Positions 1 through 10,222 of a stretch of 64,000 nt of DNA are shown here, piece by piece. The notes below the pieces were generated by a model that made no database searches, was not told the DNA's origin, and saw only the letters and a list, made by a program, of their open reading frames with translations. Source of the stretch: Hymenopellis radicata (lineage: Eukaryota > Basidiomycota > Agaricomycetes > Agaricales > Physalacriaceae); contig JADNRX010000303.1 of assembly GCA_015501595.1 (NCBI GenBank), forward strand, positions 1 to 64,000. Reading direction: 5' to 3'. The first letter of the stretch is position 1, and every line of letters starts with the position of its first letter. A program made the position numbers and the translations under genes.

Positions 1-1335
1 GTGCTGATGTGATGATGTCATCTAAGTAGACTGCCTGAATTTCTTTATTTACACATTTAAAAATAGCTTATATCAGTTTAAAGAAAGATATATAATCATT
101 TTACATAGTTAGGAATGGTGTAAGGTACCAAAAAATATTGTAGCAAATGTTGACTACCATCGGAGATTGAACTCGGAGGCTAACCAGGGTGTCAAAAGTC
201 ACATGACTTGCCATATAAGGAAGGAGGGGGTGGGTAGGTCGGAGAAATTTGAGTGAAAAACTTTAATTGACATAGTGTACTTTTAAATTTTTGTGACACC
301 CCTTGGCTGGAAAGGACGTTAAGATAAGGTTCATGATGACATATGCTTCAAGTCAACTCTGTAGTGCTTTACAGACAATGATAAGGCAGTTTTAAGAGCT
401 TTTTGAGTGCCCTTTGAGTTACTGAAAGGCAGTTTGAAGGCAACTTAAGATAAGGTTCACAGAGACGTATGCTTTAAGTTAACTTTTAAGAGCTTTTTAA
501 CAGCTTTTAGGATGCTTAAGATGTCCTAAGATGCCTTAAAGTACATGTCTCCATGAACCTTAGCCTAAAGCGTCTTGACAGCTTACCTATCTTTACTATC
601 TTTTTACGTCTTAAGACACTTTAAGTTGCTTAAAGTCGCCTTAAGGCATATAGGCCTTTCCAGATGTCCAGAGATGTCGCGCATCATGTAAATCAGCGCA
701 ATGCGAGTGAAAGCACTTTGACGATGGCCTTGACGTGCACTCTTCGAAAAGACCAAGGCAGATACGGACAAGGCGTTATGAGTTGTACTGATCAATGTTC
801 AACTTGCTGAGTCAGCCACTGCTGTTTACTCCACACCCTAGATTCTCCATAGGGTCTAGGAACCGCGTTGCCAGTAAAAGCACGGACAAAGGGTAATAAA
901 TTGACTGAGGTGGACTCGTGTAACACAGCAATAGTCGGTATAACCTTCTTCCTCTTCATAGGGAACGTAGAACCAAGCCGCTCTTCGCATTCGCCGTCAA
1001 CACTCTCATGTATCCGCCTGCCAAGATGAGTGGTTGTGCACAAACCGAGGTGGATAATCTGTACTACACTCTCGATCGATGTTCATTGACAGTGACTGCG
1101 ACATCTTGTCCTTAACCCTCGCACAAATGGGTACTAGGTAGTATTTCCAGGCTACAATGAAGAACACAAAGTACAAAGTACTAGTTTAACAACAACAGAA
1201 AGAGAGACGACAAGAGATAGAGAGAGCAAGTAGAAGAAATGAGAGAGGAAAGCAGTACGGAAATGAGCATGTATATAGTATACCAGAATAAAGGAGTGTG
1301 GATGTGAGAAGTAAATCGAGAAATGGCTATCAGTA
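1..1335. other. Non-coding, AT-rich repetitive stretch
   Basis: No convincing gene. Besides the short repeat at 184-306, a unit beginning TAAGATAAGGTTCA occurs at about 318 and 448, and an inverted relative (CATGAACCTTAGCC) lies near 551-566, so 310-640 looks like decayed repeat DNA. Part of 1150-1335 is the 3' flank of the minus-strand gene that ends at 1336. Confidence 0.5.
184..306. repeat. Short MITE-like repeat with GGTGTCA ends
   Basis: An AT-rich stretch bounded by imperfect inverted ends, CCAGGGTGTCA on the left and TGACACCCCTTGG on the right. The inside has a GGGTGGGTAGGTC core resembling the GGTAGGTAGGGTC core of repeats near 3.2, 3.4, 7.4 and 8.0 kb. No coding content. Family membership is inferred from these shared short motifs only. 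Confidence 0.4.
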
Positions 1336-3156
1336 TCATAGAGATAAGTCGTCGCTGTAAAGCAACTCGAGGAGGGAGCGGGTGGCAGGCTGAGGGTATC
1401 CGTTAAACTAAATCGGATGGTAAGAAAAGGAAATCGAGTACAGCATAGAGTCACGTACCTGATTGTCGTTGGAAGAAATGGCATAGTTCATCGCAGTAGG
1501 ATCTGACTCCAAGAAGGACAGCCCGGAGCTCATGGCTGTGTCTGATGGGAGGAACTCCGAGCCAACGTATGGGCCCGGATTGTAGTAGCCCGGGAAGTCG
1601 TGTCCTAGGAAGGGATTCATGGTGGCGTTATAATCGAAAGGGCCTGGCTGAGGGAATGGACCACTGGAAGGCCCCGCCAAGGCGCTCCAGTCCATGGAGA
1701 AACCGGCGACCTCCTGGGAGGGCGCGGAAGGCAAGAGCGGGTATGAGAGGTACGGGAGAGGCAGATCCTTGATTGGCGTGTCCTGGGAGCCACCGTCTCT
1801 AGTTGCCAGGAAAAACAGCCTGGCTGTGCGGACTCTTCACACCCTATGCACTAGGGTACATCTAGTCATACGCTCCTATAAGAGGGCTGCGTGATTCAAT
1901 TTTCCCTCTGAGGAGAAATCTCTTACTATAGAGCATATCTAGATGTTCCCGGCATCGCTGACAGGCTAGCAGCAGGCTGATGCCATACATGCCGGGTGGC
2001 TGGGCTGGGGTTAGGGCATTGGCAGATAGCTAATAATAGATAGACCCAGCAGGTACATATCTAATAATAGATTTTCTTCAATGAAGAGATTAGATATTGA
2101 TGGGAGATGATCAGTGGACCTTGGGATGGGTAGGGAATGCCCTTGGCTACGCAATTGTGGCGCATTTTTGATTAGGTCAGCATTAGGCTGGATGGGGTGG
2201 GCATTGATGAATGCTGCTGTAGGGGATGGCTGTTGGGGTGATGAAAACCTTTTTTTATAGTTTTTTGGGCTGGGAATCCAATGATGTAAACCATTTTGCG
2301 ATAGCTTCAAAATTGGGGAAGATATTAGGGGTGCAAAAATGCGCCACACTTCTAGTAGGCCTTGTACATAGCCTGTAGGGTTGGGACTTTGATACCCTTT
2401 AGAGGTACTATAGAGCGATATCTGATATCATTTTCAGGTGATTTCATCGAAGGGTTCAAGAGATATATCAGGATGACTGCTCCAGGGCCACCAGGGATAT
2501 AGCATAGGATCCTGCCACTCTGGAGACCTGAGACTTTGATACATCGTTTATAGTAGTACTAAACCTCTATTTATGATATAGAGAGTGTCCCCAACCTAGT
2601 AGTCCATGTATAGATAGGTCCCTAATGCTGTTTTAAGCATTTTCGCATTTTGGGTTATTTAACATAGGAATACCTCCCTAAATTGTACTGGGCTACCTTC
2701 ATGCATTCATCCTCGACCTTTTTGCCAAAGGAACCATGTCATTTGGTGAAGGGACCACTGTTCTAGAGGTCAGTCTTCCTCCTCACCGGAGTTTTGATCA
2801 AAATTCCCACGCTCTAGAGGGAGGATCGTCCACTCAATTTAACGTGTCTCACACATGCTACTACCTTCATTTCTTCTGCAGGACGTGTATATATGTTATA
2901 TATATGATCTCCAGGTGTCAGACCAATAATTTAATAAGGTAATCATGTCATGAACTCGTCTTAGATATGCAGACCTACTTGCCCTGCTATAAATTGGACA
3001 ATACTCTATGACTATTGATAAGAGACATAAAATGCGAGGTGGACCTTGGTATTAGAGTGATATGAGAGATATTACATCTGTCAGCCAGATAACAGTTATG
3101 TCCTATAACCTGTTCAGGCATTGAAAGCAGTTATACAAGAGTCAGTCTACTGTAGT

Positions 3157-3258
3157 CAAGGGGGTACCGGAAATGCGGGCCGGCACCCCGGGCAGGTAGG
3201 TAGGGTCCCCGCCGGAGGCCTTAAAAATTTTTTGGACCTCACCTTGGGGGGTACCATT
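3157..3258. repeat. Short dispersed repeat, CAAGGGGGT end
   Basis: Begins CAAGGGGGTACC and contains GGTAGGTAGGGTC followed by an A/T run. It is similar in layout to the repeats at 3395-3548, 7350-7705 and 7938-8098, and lies in the centre of the foldback element. Confidence 0.4.
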
Positions 3259-3394
3259 GATAGCTCTAACTCACTTCTGAAGCATGTAAGCATGCTCTAG
3301 AGGATGAATTAAGTCCTGCAGTTGTGCATAGAGTGCCTATGCTACAGTAGCCCCGAAGTCTGGCAGATGACTAATCTATTTTCAGGAAGTGTCT

Positions 3395-3548
3395 CGACCG
3401 AGGTTTGAACCAGCCACCACAGTGACCCCGGGTAATTACCATATAAGGCAGGTAAGGTCACGTGAAGGTAGGTAGGTTCCGCCGCTGAGGGCTTAATGAA
3501 GAATTCAACCCCATGTGTTGAATAAGAATTTTGGGACCCCCTTGACTG
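3395..3548. repeat. Short dispersed repeat, inverted relative of 3157-3258
   Basis: Ends GGGACCCCCTTGACTGTAG, the complement of the left edge of the 3157 copy (CTGTAGTCAAGGGGGT). Carries the GGTAGGTAGG core. The two copies face each other in the centre of the foldback element. Confidence 0.4.
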
Positions 3549-3551
3549 TAG

Positions 3552-3688
3552 TATTTCGACCGTAAGTTCACAAAATTTTGAATTTTTTGACCTTCCCACA
3601 CCCGATAAGTGATCGGAGGCGTTTTCCGGTGTCCGATAAGGAAATTCGGAGGTCTTGTGACCTGTGACGTGAACTTACGGTCGAAATA
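3552..3688. repeat. 137-bp MITE with 20-bp perfect terminal inverted repeats
   Basis: Starts TATTTCGACCGTAAGTTCAC and ends with the exact complement, GTGAACTTACGGTCGAAATA. No coding capacity. The TTTCGACCG end is shared with the larger palindrome-ended insert at 7396-7653, so both may belong to one family. It sits inside the foldback element. Confidence 0.7.
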
Positions 3689-5696
3689 GGACAGTACTGC
3701 GCATGTTCACTTTCTCACCTCTCATGTATCGCATATGAGAGATGCATCTTACTTCATCCAATATAATATATATTGATAACCAAACACTTTTTAGAGTGCT
3801 CTTTGAAGTAGAACATGAAATATTACTATCTGAAGGTAGCCTAAACTGTCTACAGAGCTTAGGACGAGTTCCTGATACTGTACTATTACAGCATGGTCTT
3901 CGCATAACACGTAACGGGGGGGTCATTTAATCTTATCAGACCCCGCCGATCGCCTGGAAATCCTTATCGGGTTTCCATCAATTTTTTTTTACAAAAATCT
4001 GTGAAGACTTGCCTGTAATAGTACAGTATGACTACCTCATTAAATTACTAGTCTGACACCTGGATATCATATATATAATATATATACACGTTTTGCAGAA
4101 GAAATGAAGGTAGTAGCATATGTGAGACACGTAGAATTGAGTGGACGATCCTCCCTCTAGAGCGTGGGAATTTTGATCAAAACTCCGGTGAGGAGGAAGA
4201 CTGACCTCTAGAACAGTGGTCCCTTCACCAAATGACATGGTTCCTTTGGCAAAAAGGTCGAGGATGAATGCATGAAGGTAGCCCAGTACAATTTAGGGAG
4301 GTATTCCTATGTTAAATAACCCAAAATGCGAAAATGCTTAAAACAGCATTAGGGACCTATCTATACATGGACTACTAGGTTGGGGACACTCTCTATATCA
4401 TAAATAGAGGTTTAGTACTACTATAAACGATGTATCAAAGTCTCAGGTCTCCAGAGTGGCAGGATCCTATGCTATATTCCTGGTGGCCCTGGAGCAGTCA
4501 TCCTGATATATCTCTTGAACCCTTCGATGAAATCACCTGAAAGTGATATCAGATATCGCTCTATAGTACCTCTTAAAGGTATCAAAGTTACAAGGCCATA
4601 GGATATGTACAAGGCCTACTAGAAGTGTGGCGCATTTTTGCACTCCTAATATCTCCTCCAGTTTTGAAGCTATGACAAAATGGTTTGCACCATTGGATTC
4701 CCAGCCCAAAAAACTATAAAAAAGGTTTTCATCACCCCAACAGCCATCCCCTACAGCAGCATTCATCAATGCCCACCCCATCCAGCCTAATGCTGACCTA
4801 ATCAAAAATGCGCCACAATTGCGTAGCCAAGGGCATTCCCTACCCATTCCAGGGTCCACTGATCATCTCCCATCAATATCTAATCTCTTCATTGAAGGAA
4901 TCTATTATTGGATATGTACCTGCTGGGTCTATCTATTATTAGCTATCTGCCAATGCCCTACCCCAGCCCAGTCACCCGGCATGTATGGCATCAGCCTGCT
5001 GCTAGCCTGCCAGTGATGCCGAGGACATCTAGATATGCTCTATAGTAAGAGATTTCTACTCAGAGGGAAAATTGAATCACGCAGCCCTCTTATAGGAGCG
5101 TATGACTAGATGTACCCTAGTGCATAGGGTGCTCTTCAACAGCAGCCTCAGGCGTAGCTTTGCGGCGGGGGACATAATCAGAGGGGAGCAGGATCGTCCT
5201 CGTCGGAGCGGAAGCCTCTACGACTGCTGGTAAGACTGGAGGTCGAATCGTGTCGGTAGTGGTAATGACAGTGGTAGCGGTGATGGTGGTGGGGGACGCG
5301 ACGGTGGCGGGGGACGCGACGATGGCGGGGGCGTCGACAGGCGCGGTCGTCATTAACTTCATCAGTCTGGCCGACCTACGCGTCGCAACGCGCTCCTCTT
5401 TGCGCTTGAAGTGGCGGATAGCGGGTAGGGTTTGAAAGTCAAGTTAAGCTTGACCGGTCAAGGAGCTTAACTTGACCTGACTTAACCGAAATTTTGACCG
5501 ATAACCGATGACCGGTCACACTATTTGATCGGTCACGGTTAACGGTTAAGCCTCAAAGCAGAATTTCACCTGACCGCAGATGACCGGTTATAACCGGTCA
5601 TAACTGGTGATTTTTATTCGTGCTGTACGAGCGAGCCCGAGCTAAATAGCACAGGCCGCATTTCGCAGTGCACGATACTTTCCCATGCCTCCCGAC

Positions 5697-5724
5697 GATG
5701 CGATGTTGTTTACAACATCGCATC
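5697..5724. repeat. Perfect 13-bp-arm hairpin
   Basis: GATGCGATGTTGT, a two-base loop, then the exact complement. It lies just inside the left subterminal region of the hAT-like element. Function unknown. Confidence 0.6.
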
Positions 5725-7349
5725 AGCCGCGAGACAATGGGGAAGCAGGAAGGAGAATGTTAGAGAACGTTGCCGTGGTGTTGGTCTGTCATGTGGTGGT
5801 GGTATTGTCATCGGCGTCTGGCGTTGTTGTTGTTGTAGTAGTGGGGAGCACGCTGTCTTGCTGAGGATGTCGTCGTCGTAGGGCCGTCGTTGCCTGCGAA
5901 TGAATCATATTAATCTAAAAGTCAAGTAGCAGAAAAAACACGCACCTCGCAGACATCGGCTGCCAGCAGGCAATGCAGTGTCGTATCGTCTACTTCTCTA
6001 CCGTAGGCGTCGTGTTGGGGCCGTGTCCCGAGATGTCATTGCCGTCGTCGTGGCCATGGACGTCGTGGCATCAAGCTGGAGCCGACATTGTCGGGAGGTC
6101 GACGGTCGTCCGGAGCGTGTCCCGTTGCTGTGTGAATGTAAGTGATGAGCAGAATACGGGGAAAGCACGCACCTCGACGACGCCGCGCTGTCTGTTGCTG
6201 TCAACAGACAGAGGTTCCGCCGTTGTCGCGCACCAAAATCGTTGTGTAGATCCGGATCTTCTGCACCTTAAGGACGTCGCCTGCAGCCGACAGCGCGGCA
6301 TCGGTCCCCAAGCCGTCTATCCCGCAGAGCACCGTCGTCATGGTGATGTCGTTGTTGCGGTGGTCGTTGTCGTGGTGGTGGAAGTGGCGGAGGTGGGATT
6401 GCCGCAATCGTGGTCGTCCAGAGATCTAGATCTTCGTGGCGACAGAGAAAAATCTGTGTTGTCTTTGTCATGTCGGCGTTCTGCTGGCGGTTGGGCAGCG
6501 GATGTTGCCGACATCGTGGTGCCGTTGTTGTCGAGATCATGGTCATGGGTGTGGGGGTACCGAGAGAACAGTTGTGGGCTTGTGGAGGGTGCGGTGGTGG
6601 CCGCGCTGTCGTCGTCGTCGTGGAGACGTGGTCAAGGTCCTCGTGGTGGGGTAGTCGTCGTCATCCTAGAGGTGTAGTCCTGTGCATGAAGATAAGTTCA
6701 TATTGAACAGCCAACAATACGTACCTTGACGACGTCGCCTGCCAGCAGACAGTGCGGCGTCGAGACCCCGAGCCAATATCCTGTATCCTCTGCCCAGTGA
6801 GGGGTCGCCAGCATTGTGTGTGAAGAGTTGCGGCCTCGTTGGAGGGCTTACGCGTCCAGCGGGGCCGCCGGGGCTCTTCAAGCCCGCGTATCCACGAAAA
6901 CAGAGAAAAAAAGCGCTAGATGGATGGAAAGCGACGCCCGGCAGACCCGCGTCCCAAGGTCGAGTCGTCGGAGACCAGGCGTCGCGAGGTGGTGGTGGTT
7001 GGAGGTCAAGATCTGACCATCGATCACCACTCGGATGATCAGTCCAGACGACGGAAGCGACCTCGGGATGGCTCCAGAGACGCAACGAAGCCCGCGCTCG
7101 CACTCGGATGTGTCGGGATGTGTTTACAGAGTGTATTCCTACATCTTTCAATTTGACCAATTTTTTGGGTGGTGTGGAACTATTACTCGCACTTATAGTA
7201 CGAGTAACATACAATGAACTGTAAGTATGAAGTACTTACAACTGGATTGGCAATGGATGTCAGTATCAATGCATGCATGTATGTTATTCTTAAATTTCAG
7301 AAGTAGCCACAAGGCTCCTCATACCAACTGGAGCAAAATATAACAAAAT

Positions 7350-7705
7350 CACAAGGGGGTTCCGGACTTAAAGTCCGATACACCCGGTAGGTAGGTACTG
7401 TAGCGTTTCGACCGGATATTCGGATATCGGGTCACGCCGGCCTACGAAGCGAACCTATATATAGTGGATATCGCGTCACGGTGCCTCTAAGCCAGGCACA
7501 GCTGTCCTAAAATAGAAATTTTCGGTCCCGCCTACGGCGGGACAGTCCAAATCGGGTAATTCCCGTCTCCGTGCCTGGCAACGAAGCTGTTCGCTGTAGG
7601 TTCGCGGCATATCGCGTCACAGACCGCGAACCTACGGTCGAAACGCTACAGTAGGGTCAACACGGAGGTCTGAAAAAAGTTTTTTGTACCACCTTAAATA
7701 TGACT
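7350..7705. repeat. Dispersed repeat carrying a nested palindrome-ended insert
   Basis: The outer repeat starts CAAGGGGGTTCC, continues to GGTAGGTA, then resumes after the insert as GTAGGGTCAAC...GTACCACC. The insert 7396-7653 has 19-bp perfect inverted ends (TACTGTAGCGTTTCGACCG and complement) and an inner GC-rich segment with ATCGCGTCAC repeats. The order of events is hAT-like element, then outer repeat, then insert. Confidence 0.6.
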
Positions 7706-7937
7706 ATAAAGGACACTTAAACAAGTCTTAGGACTCCAATTGAGTCTTTAACTAGTAAAAATACTATACATGTAACATATTTCCTATGCTAGCTTCAGTA
7801 CCGGGTCAAGCCAAGGCTGGGCTAGTACCCATATGGTCCCGTAAGTTCTCTGAGATATAATTAGTCCTAGTTTCAAGGCTCTCAGTAACTGAATATATCA
7901 GCTACAGGTGGTTCACAAAAGTGTCATAGACAAATTC

Positions 7938-8098
7938 TTGATTAAGGTGGCGCTCGAGACCCTAATTAGGCTGCCCCGCCAAAGGCGGGATCACGTGCAC
8001 TTACCATATATGGTAAGTGAGGTAGGTAGGGTCAAGCTTGAGGGCTGAAAAAAATTAAACAGCCCAGTGTACAAAATTATAATTTTGGAACCCCCTTG
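7938..8098. repeat. Short dispersed repeat, CAAGGGGGTTCC family
   Basis: Left edge TTAAGGTGGCGC, right edge GGAACCCCCTTG, with a GGTAGGTAGGGTC core and an A-rich stretch. Same organisation as the outer repeat at 7350-7705 but in the opposite orientation. Confidence 0.45.
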
Positions 8099-8522
8099 CA
8101 AAATCATAGATCTTACATAGACATTGAACCGTCGTTTGAAGCCGTATCACGCATTTCAGATGCGAGTACTGACATAACCCAACGGTATACAGTGAATACA
8201 TGTCCTAATGGTGCAGCTGCTTTAGCGTGCATGCGATACCCAGTTCAAGTCTGGAGGTCCCGTGTTCAACTCTCACTGGGTGCCATTTTGTTGCCGACTG
8301 ACGGGTCTTGACCGATCATAGCCGGTCTTGACTCGGTTACGGTTATGACCGGTTAAAACTGCTTAACCGGGTGTAACTTGACCGGTCAGGCTGCTTAACC
8401 GGTCACGGTTAACGGTTAGTTCAAAATCCCTATTTGCGTAACCGGTCCGGTCACCGGTCATGTCAGATTAAGGTCATTTAACCTGACTTAACCGGACTTT
8501 CGAACCCTAATAGCGGGCATTT

Positions 8523-9618
8523 TGTCAGATAAGAGTAGAGTGTGCACGGCACAAGTAACGCTCGATGTTGAAGGTGGGTTGGGCGAAGTTTTGTGGGAGA
8601 AGAGATTATTTGGTTCAGTGAAAGCGCGACGACACCGTTATGTAGGCGGTAGAGCCATTGTGACAGTCGCCAGTCGCCTACCCTTGAAGGTCCCAGCACC
8701 GTCCACCTCGCCACTATGGACAGGACTAAGCCAGCTGCCGAATTGGGCAGACAATGCGCTCGGGGTTACTGTATTAGAAAAACTGCCATCCAAAAAAGGC
8801 AATTTCAGTGGCGTCGGAATTTATTGGTGCTATTAGCAAGTGGTCCAGAGGTAAATACCACAATGGCGCCTTGGTTCCAAGTGTGGTGCTGCGTGCAGGA
8901 ATCCCCGAATGTGGCTGCAGCCGTGACTATTGTTTGGACAACAATGCGAATTTAGGACAATGCCTCGGTGCTTTTGAGTCATCTGAACGATATTATCGTC
9001 AGTTTTTGACGACATACGACTCGGAAATTCCCATGAACGTACTCGGCAGAAGTTGAGACTGGCGCCTCGAAATTCGTCCTAAACTCGGGAGGTATTCTGC
9101 AGAAAGGGGTAACTTCGTTATAATCATTCCAGGAAAAGCGAACAAAGGCTGCAGAACCTTGAACTTCATTGCCCCGGTAGATTTCACATCCGAGGCAAAA
9201 CCACGAATTTGAGCTGAACATACGTAAGTCCCAGTAACAGAAGCCGACTACGATTATAGGAAAGGGAGGAGTGAGTTCCAGTGCGCTGTTATAAGTAGCC
9301 TTTTTTCCGATTTTGCATGACGACGTAGCAGACTTGCGAAAAGAACGATGTGTCCAGGCATGGAAGGATTTGATAACAGGCAAAGGGTTTCGTGAGCTAA
9401 TGTCGGATAAGATGTGTACAGAACGCGTTCGCCGTAGCCGTAGTGCCAGTATGTGTTCTATTAGGCTGAGCAGTGAAAAACGGCTAGGAGAGTAAGAAAG
9501 TACTAACCCGCAGTCTTTCTAGATTAGGCGCGCGTGAGCTGTATACATTGCCAGTGGAAATCAGTTGGTTAACGCATAGATTATGGAGGCTGCTGAGCAT
9601 GTTTTATCCAACATGGAA
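8523..9618. other. Upstream region without an assignable gene
   Basis: Lies between the start codon of the split host gene (minus strand) and the large transposon. It should hold the 5' region of the split gene. Open frames occur on both strands (for example plus 8522-8836 and minus 9383-8979), but none shows a recognisable family, splice pattern or clear start, so none is called. Confidence 0.4.
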
Positions 9619-9626
9619 GTAGCGAA

Positions 9627-9810
9627 TAGAGATCGGCACGAGTGGCAGATACTTGCGGGTGCCGGCAAGTATTTCGATCACCCGGGTGGTGCCGCACCCG
9701 GCACCCGGGTGGCAAGTACTTGTTTCCCATGGGTGGTGCCGTGGGTGGCAAGTACGAGCTCGGCGAGGCAAGTACTTGCCACAAGTACTTGCCTAGTACT
9801 TGTACGTAGG
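9627..9810. repeat. Left end of 14.2 kb element: TIR and AGTACTTGCC repeats
   Basis: After the 19-bp TIR come repeated CAAGTACTTGCC units, including the back-to-back pair at about 9770-9800, and CCCGGGTGG units. These are probable transposase-binding subterminal repeats, mirrored at 23638-23830. Confidence 0.7.
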
Positions 9811-10222
9811 TAGATATATATTATACATGATTTATCCAAATTTATTTGACGTCAAACGACCTCAACGTCGCTCAGAAACGACGTTGCCGAAGAATTTCGG
9901 TGATCGCCGAGATGGCCGAAGGTCCCGGCACTTGCCGGATAACAATCGACATCAGGAAAATCACTTTGGCATTAGGCTAACTTAAGTATATGCCTAAATC
10001 TAGAGGTATTTAGAGGGCGTCTAGTTACCATGGCTAACTCAAGTCAACTTGGGCTAACTTGGCAAATAAGAATATCTTTGAGTCATATCAAGTTCACCTA
10101 ATAGTGCTCTAGAATATAGCATATCATCAGCACACCTTCAAACACCCTGATATACCTTTCAGATAAGACCTAATCTAACTTAACTCAAATCCACTAAAGG
10201 TTGAGAGAGTTGAACCAATGTA

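Larger units (their letters stand above)
1840..5131. mobile_element. 3.3 kb foldback DNA element, about 1.1 kb inverted arms
   Basis: The arms 1840-2946 and 4026-5131 are near-identical inverted copies. For example a 68-codon open frame at 2736-2942 (+) recurs at 4238-4032 (-) with only a few differences. The ends read CACCCTATGCACTAGGG and its complement. The element is flanked by exact 7-bp duplications CTCTTCA (1833-1839 and 5132-5138); an 8-bp duplication with one mismatch is also possible. No transposase is visible, so it is non-autonomous. The 1.1 kb centre holds smaller inserted repeats. Long, similar arms suggest either recent origin or ongoing gene conversion. It lies inside the minus-strand host gene that ends at 1336. 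Confidence 0.85.
5426..8509. mobile_element. 3.1 kb hAT-like non-autonomous transposon
   Basis: The ends are TAGGGTTTGAAAGTC and GACTTTCGAACCCTA, flanked by perfect 8-bp duplications ATAGCGGG (5418-5425 and 8510-8517), the TSD length of hAT and related superfamilies. Both ends are packed with ACCGGTCA/TGACCGGT motifs, probable transposase-binding subterminal repeats. The interior (about 5.8-7.2 kb) is GC-rich with repeated modules resembling ACGTCGCCTGCAGC...CCAAGCCG. Its open frames are low-complexity Val/Ser/Arg strings without recognisable domains, so no transposase is called. Later insertions are present at 7350-7705 and 7938-8098. It interrupts a host gene after its first few codons. Confidence 0.85.
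1336..8520 (-). pseudogene. Unidentified host gene split by two transposons
   Basis: Three separated pieces on the minus strand belong to one gene. The ATG is at 8520-8518. Removing the 5426-8509 element with one TSD copy joins it to 5425-5132, reading MPAIRHFKRKEER..., then a Thr/Ala/Val-rich stretch. Removing the 1840-5131 element joins 5132 to 1839-1459, which encodes a Pro/Gly/Ser-rich segment including MDWSALAGPSSGPF. A 69-nt intron (1458-1390, GTACGT...CTCAG) leads to a last exon 1389-1336 ending ELLYSDDLSL. Across the second junction the frame changes by one base, so an unrecognised intron or a frameshift lies there. The composition suggests a low-complexity, perhaps nuclear protein. 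I recognise no domain. In this assembly the gene cannot be expressed as one product unless the insertions are removed. Confidence 0.6.

Noticed and set aside
2011..2349. 112-codon minus-strand frame in the foldback arm, with a counterpart in the other arm
   Set aside because: Its conservation follows from the arms being copies; the opposite strand is open too, and there is no domain.
3742..3930. 62-codon plus-strand frame in the centre of the foldback element
   Set aside because: Looks mildly protein-like but is short and overlapped by an antisense frame; no family recognised.
5973..6677. 234-codon plus-strand open frame in the hAT-like element
   Set aside because: Val/Arg/Ser low-complexity translation of a GTCGTCGTGG-rich repeat, open in several frames on both strands; no domain.
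8210..8286. tRNA-like string (GTGTTCAACTC B-box-like, TGGTGCAGCTGC A-box-like)
   Set aside because: No acceptor stem pairs at the ends and the cloverleaf cannot be drawn; at most a SINE remnant.
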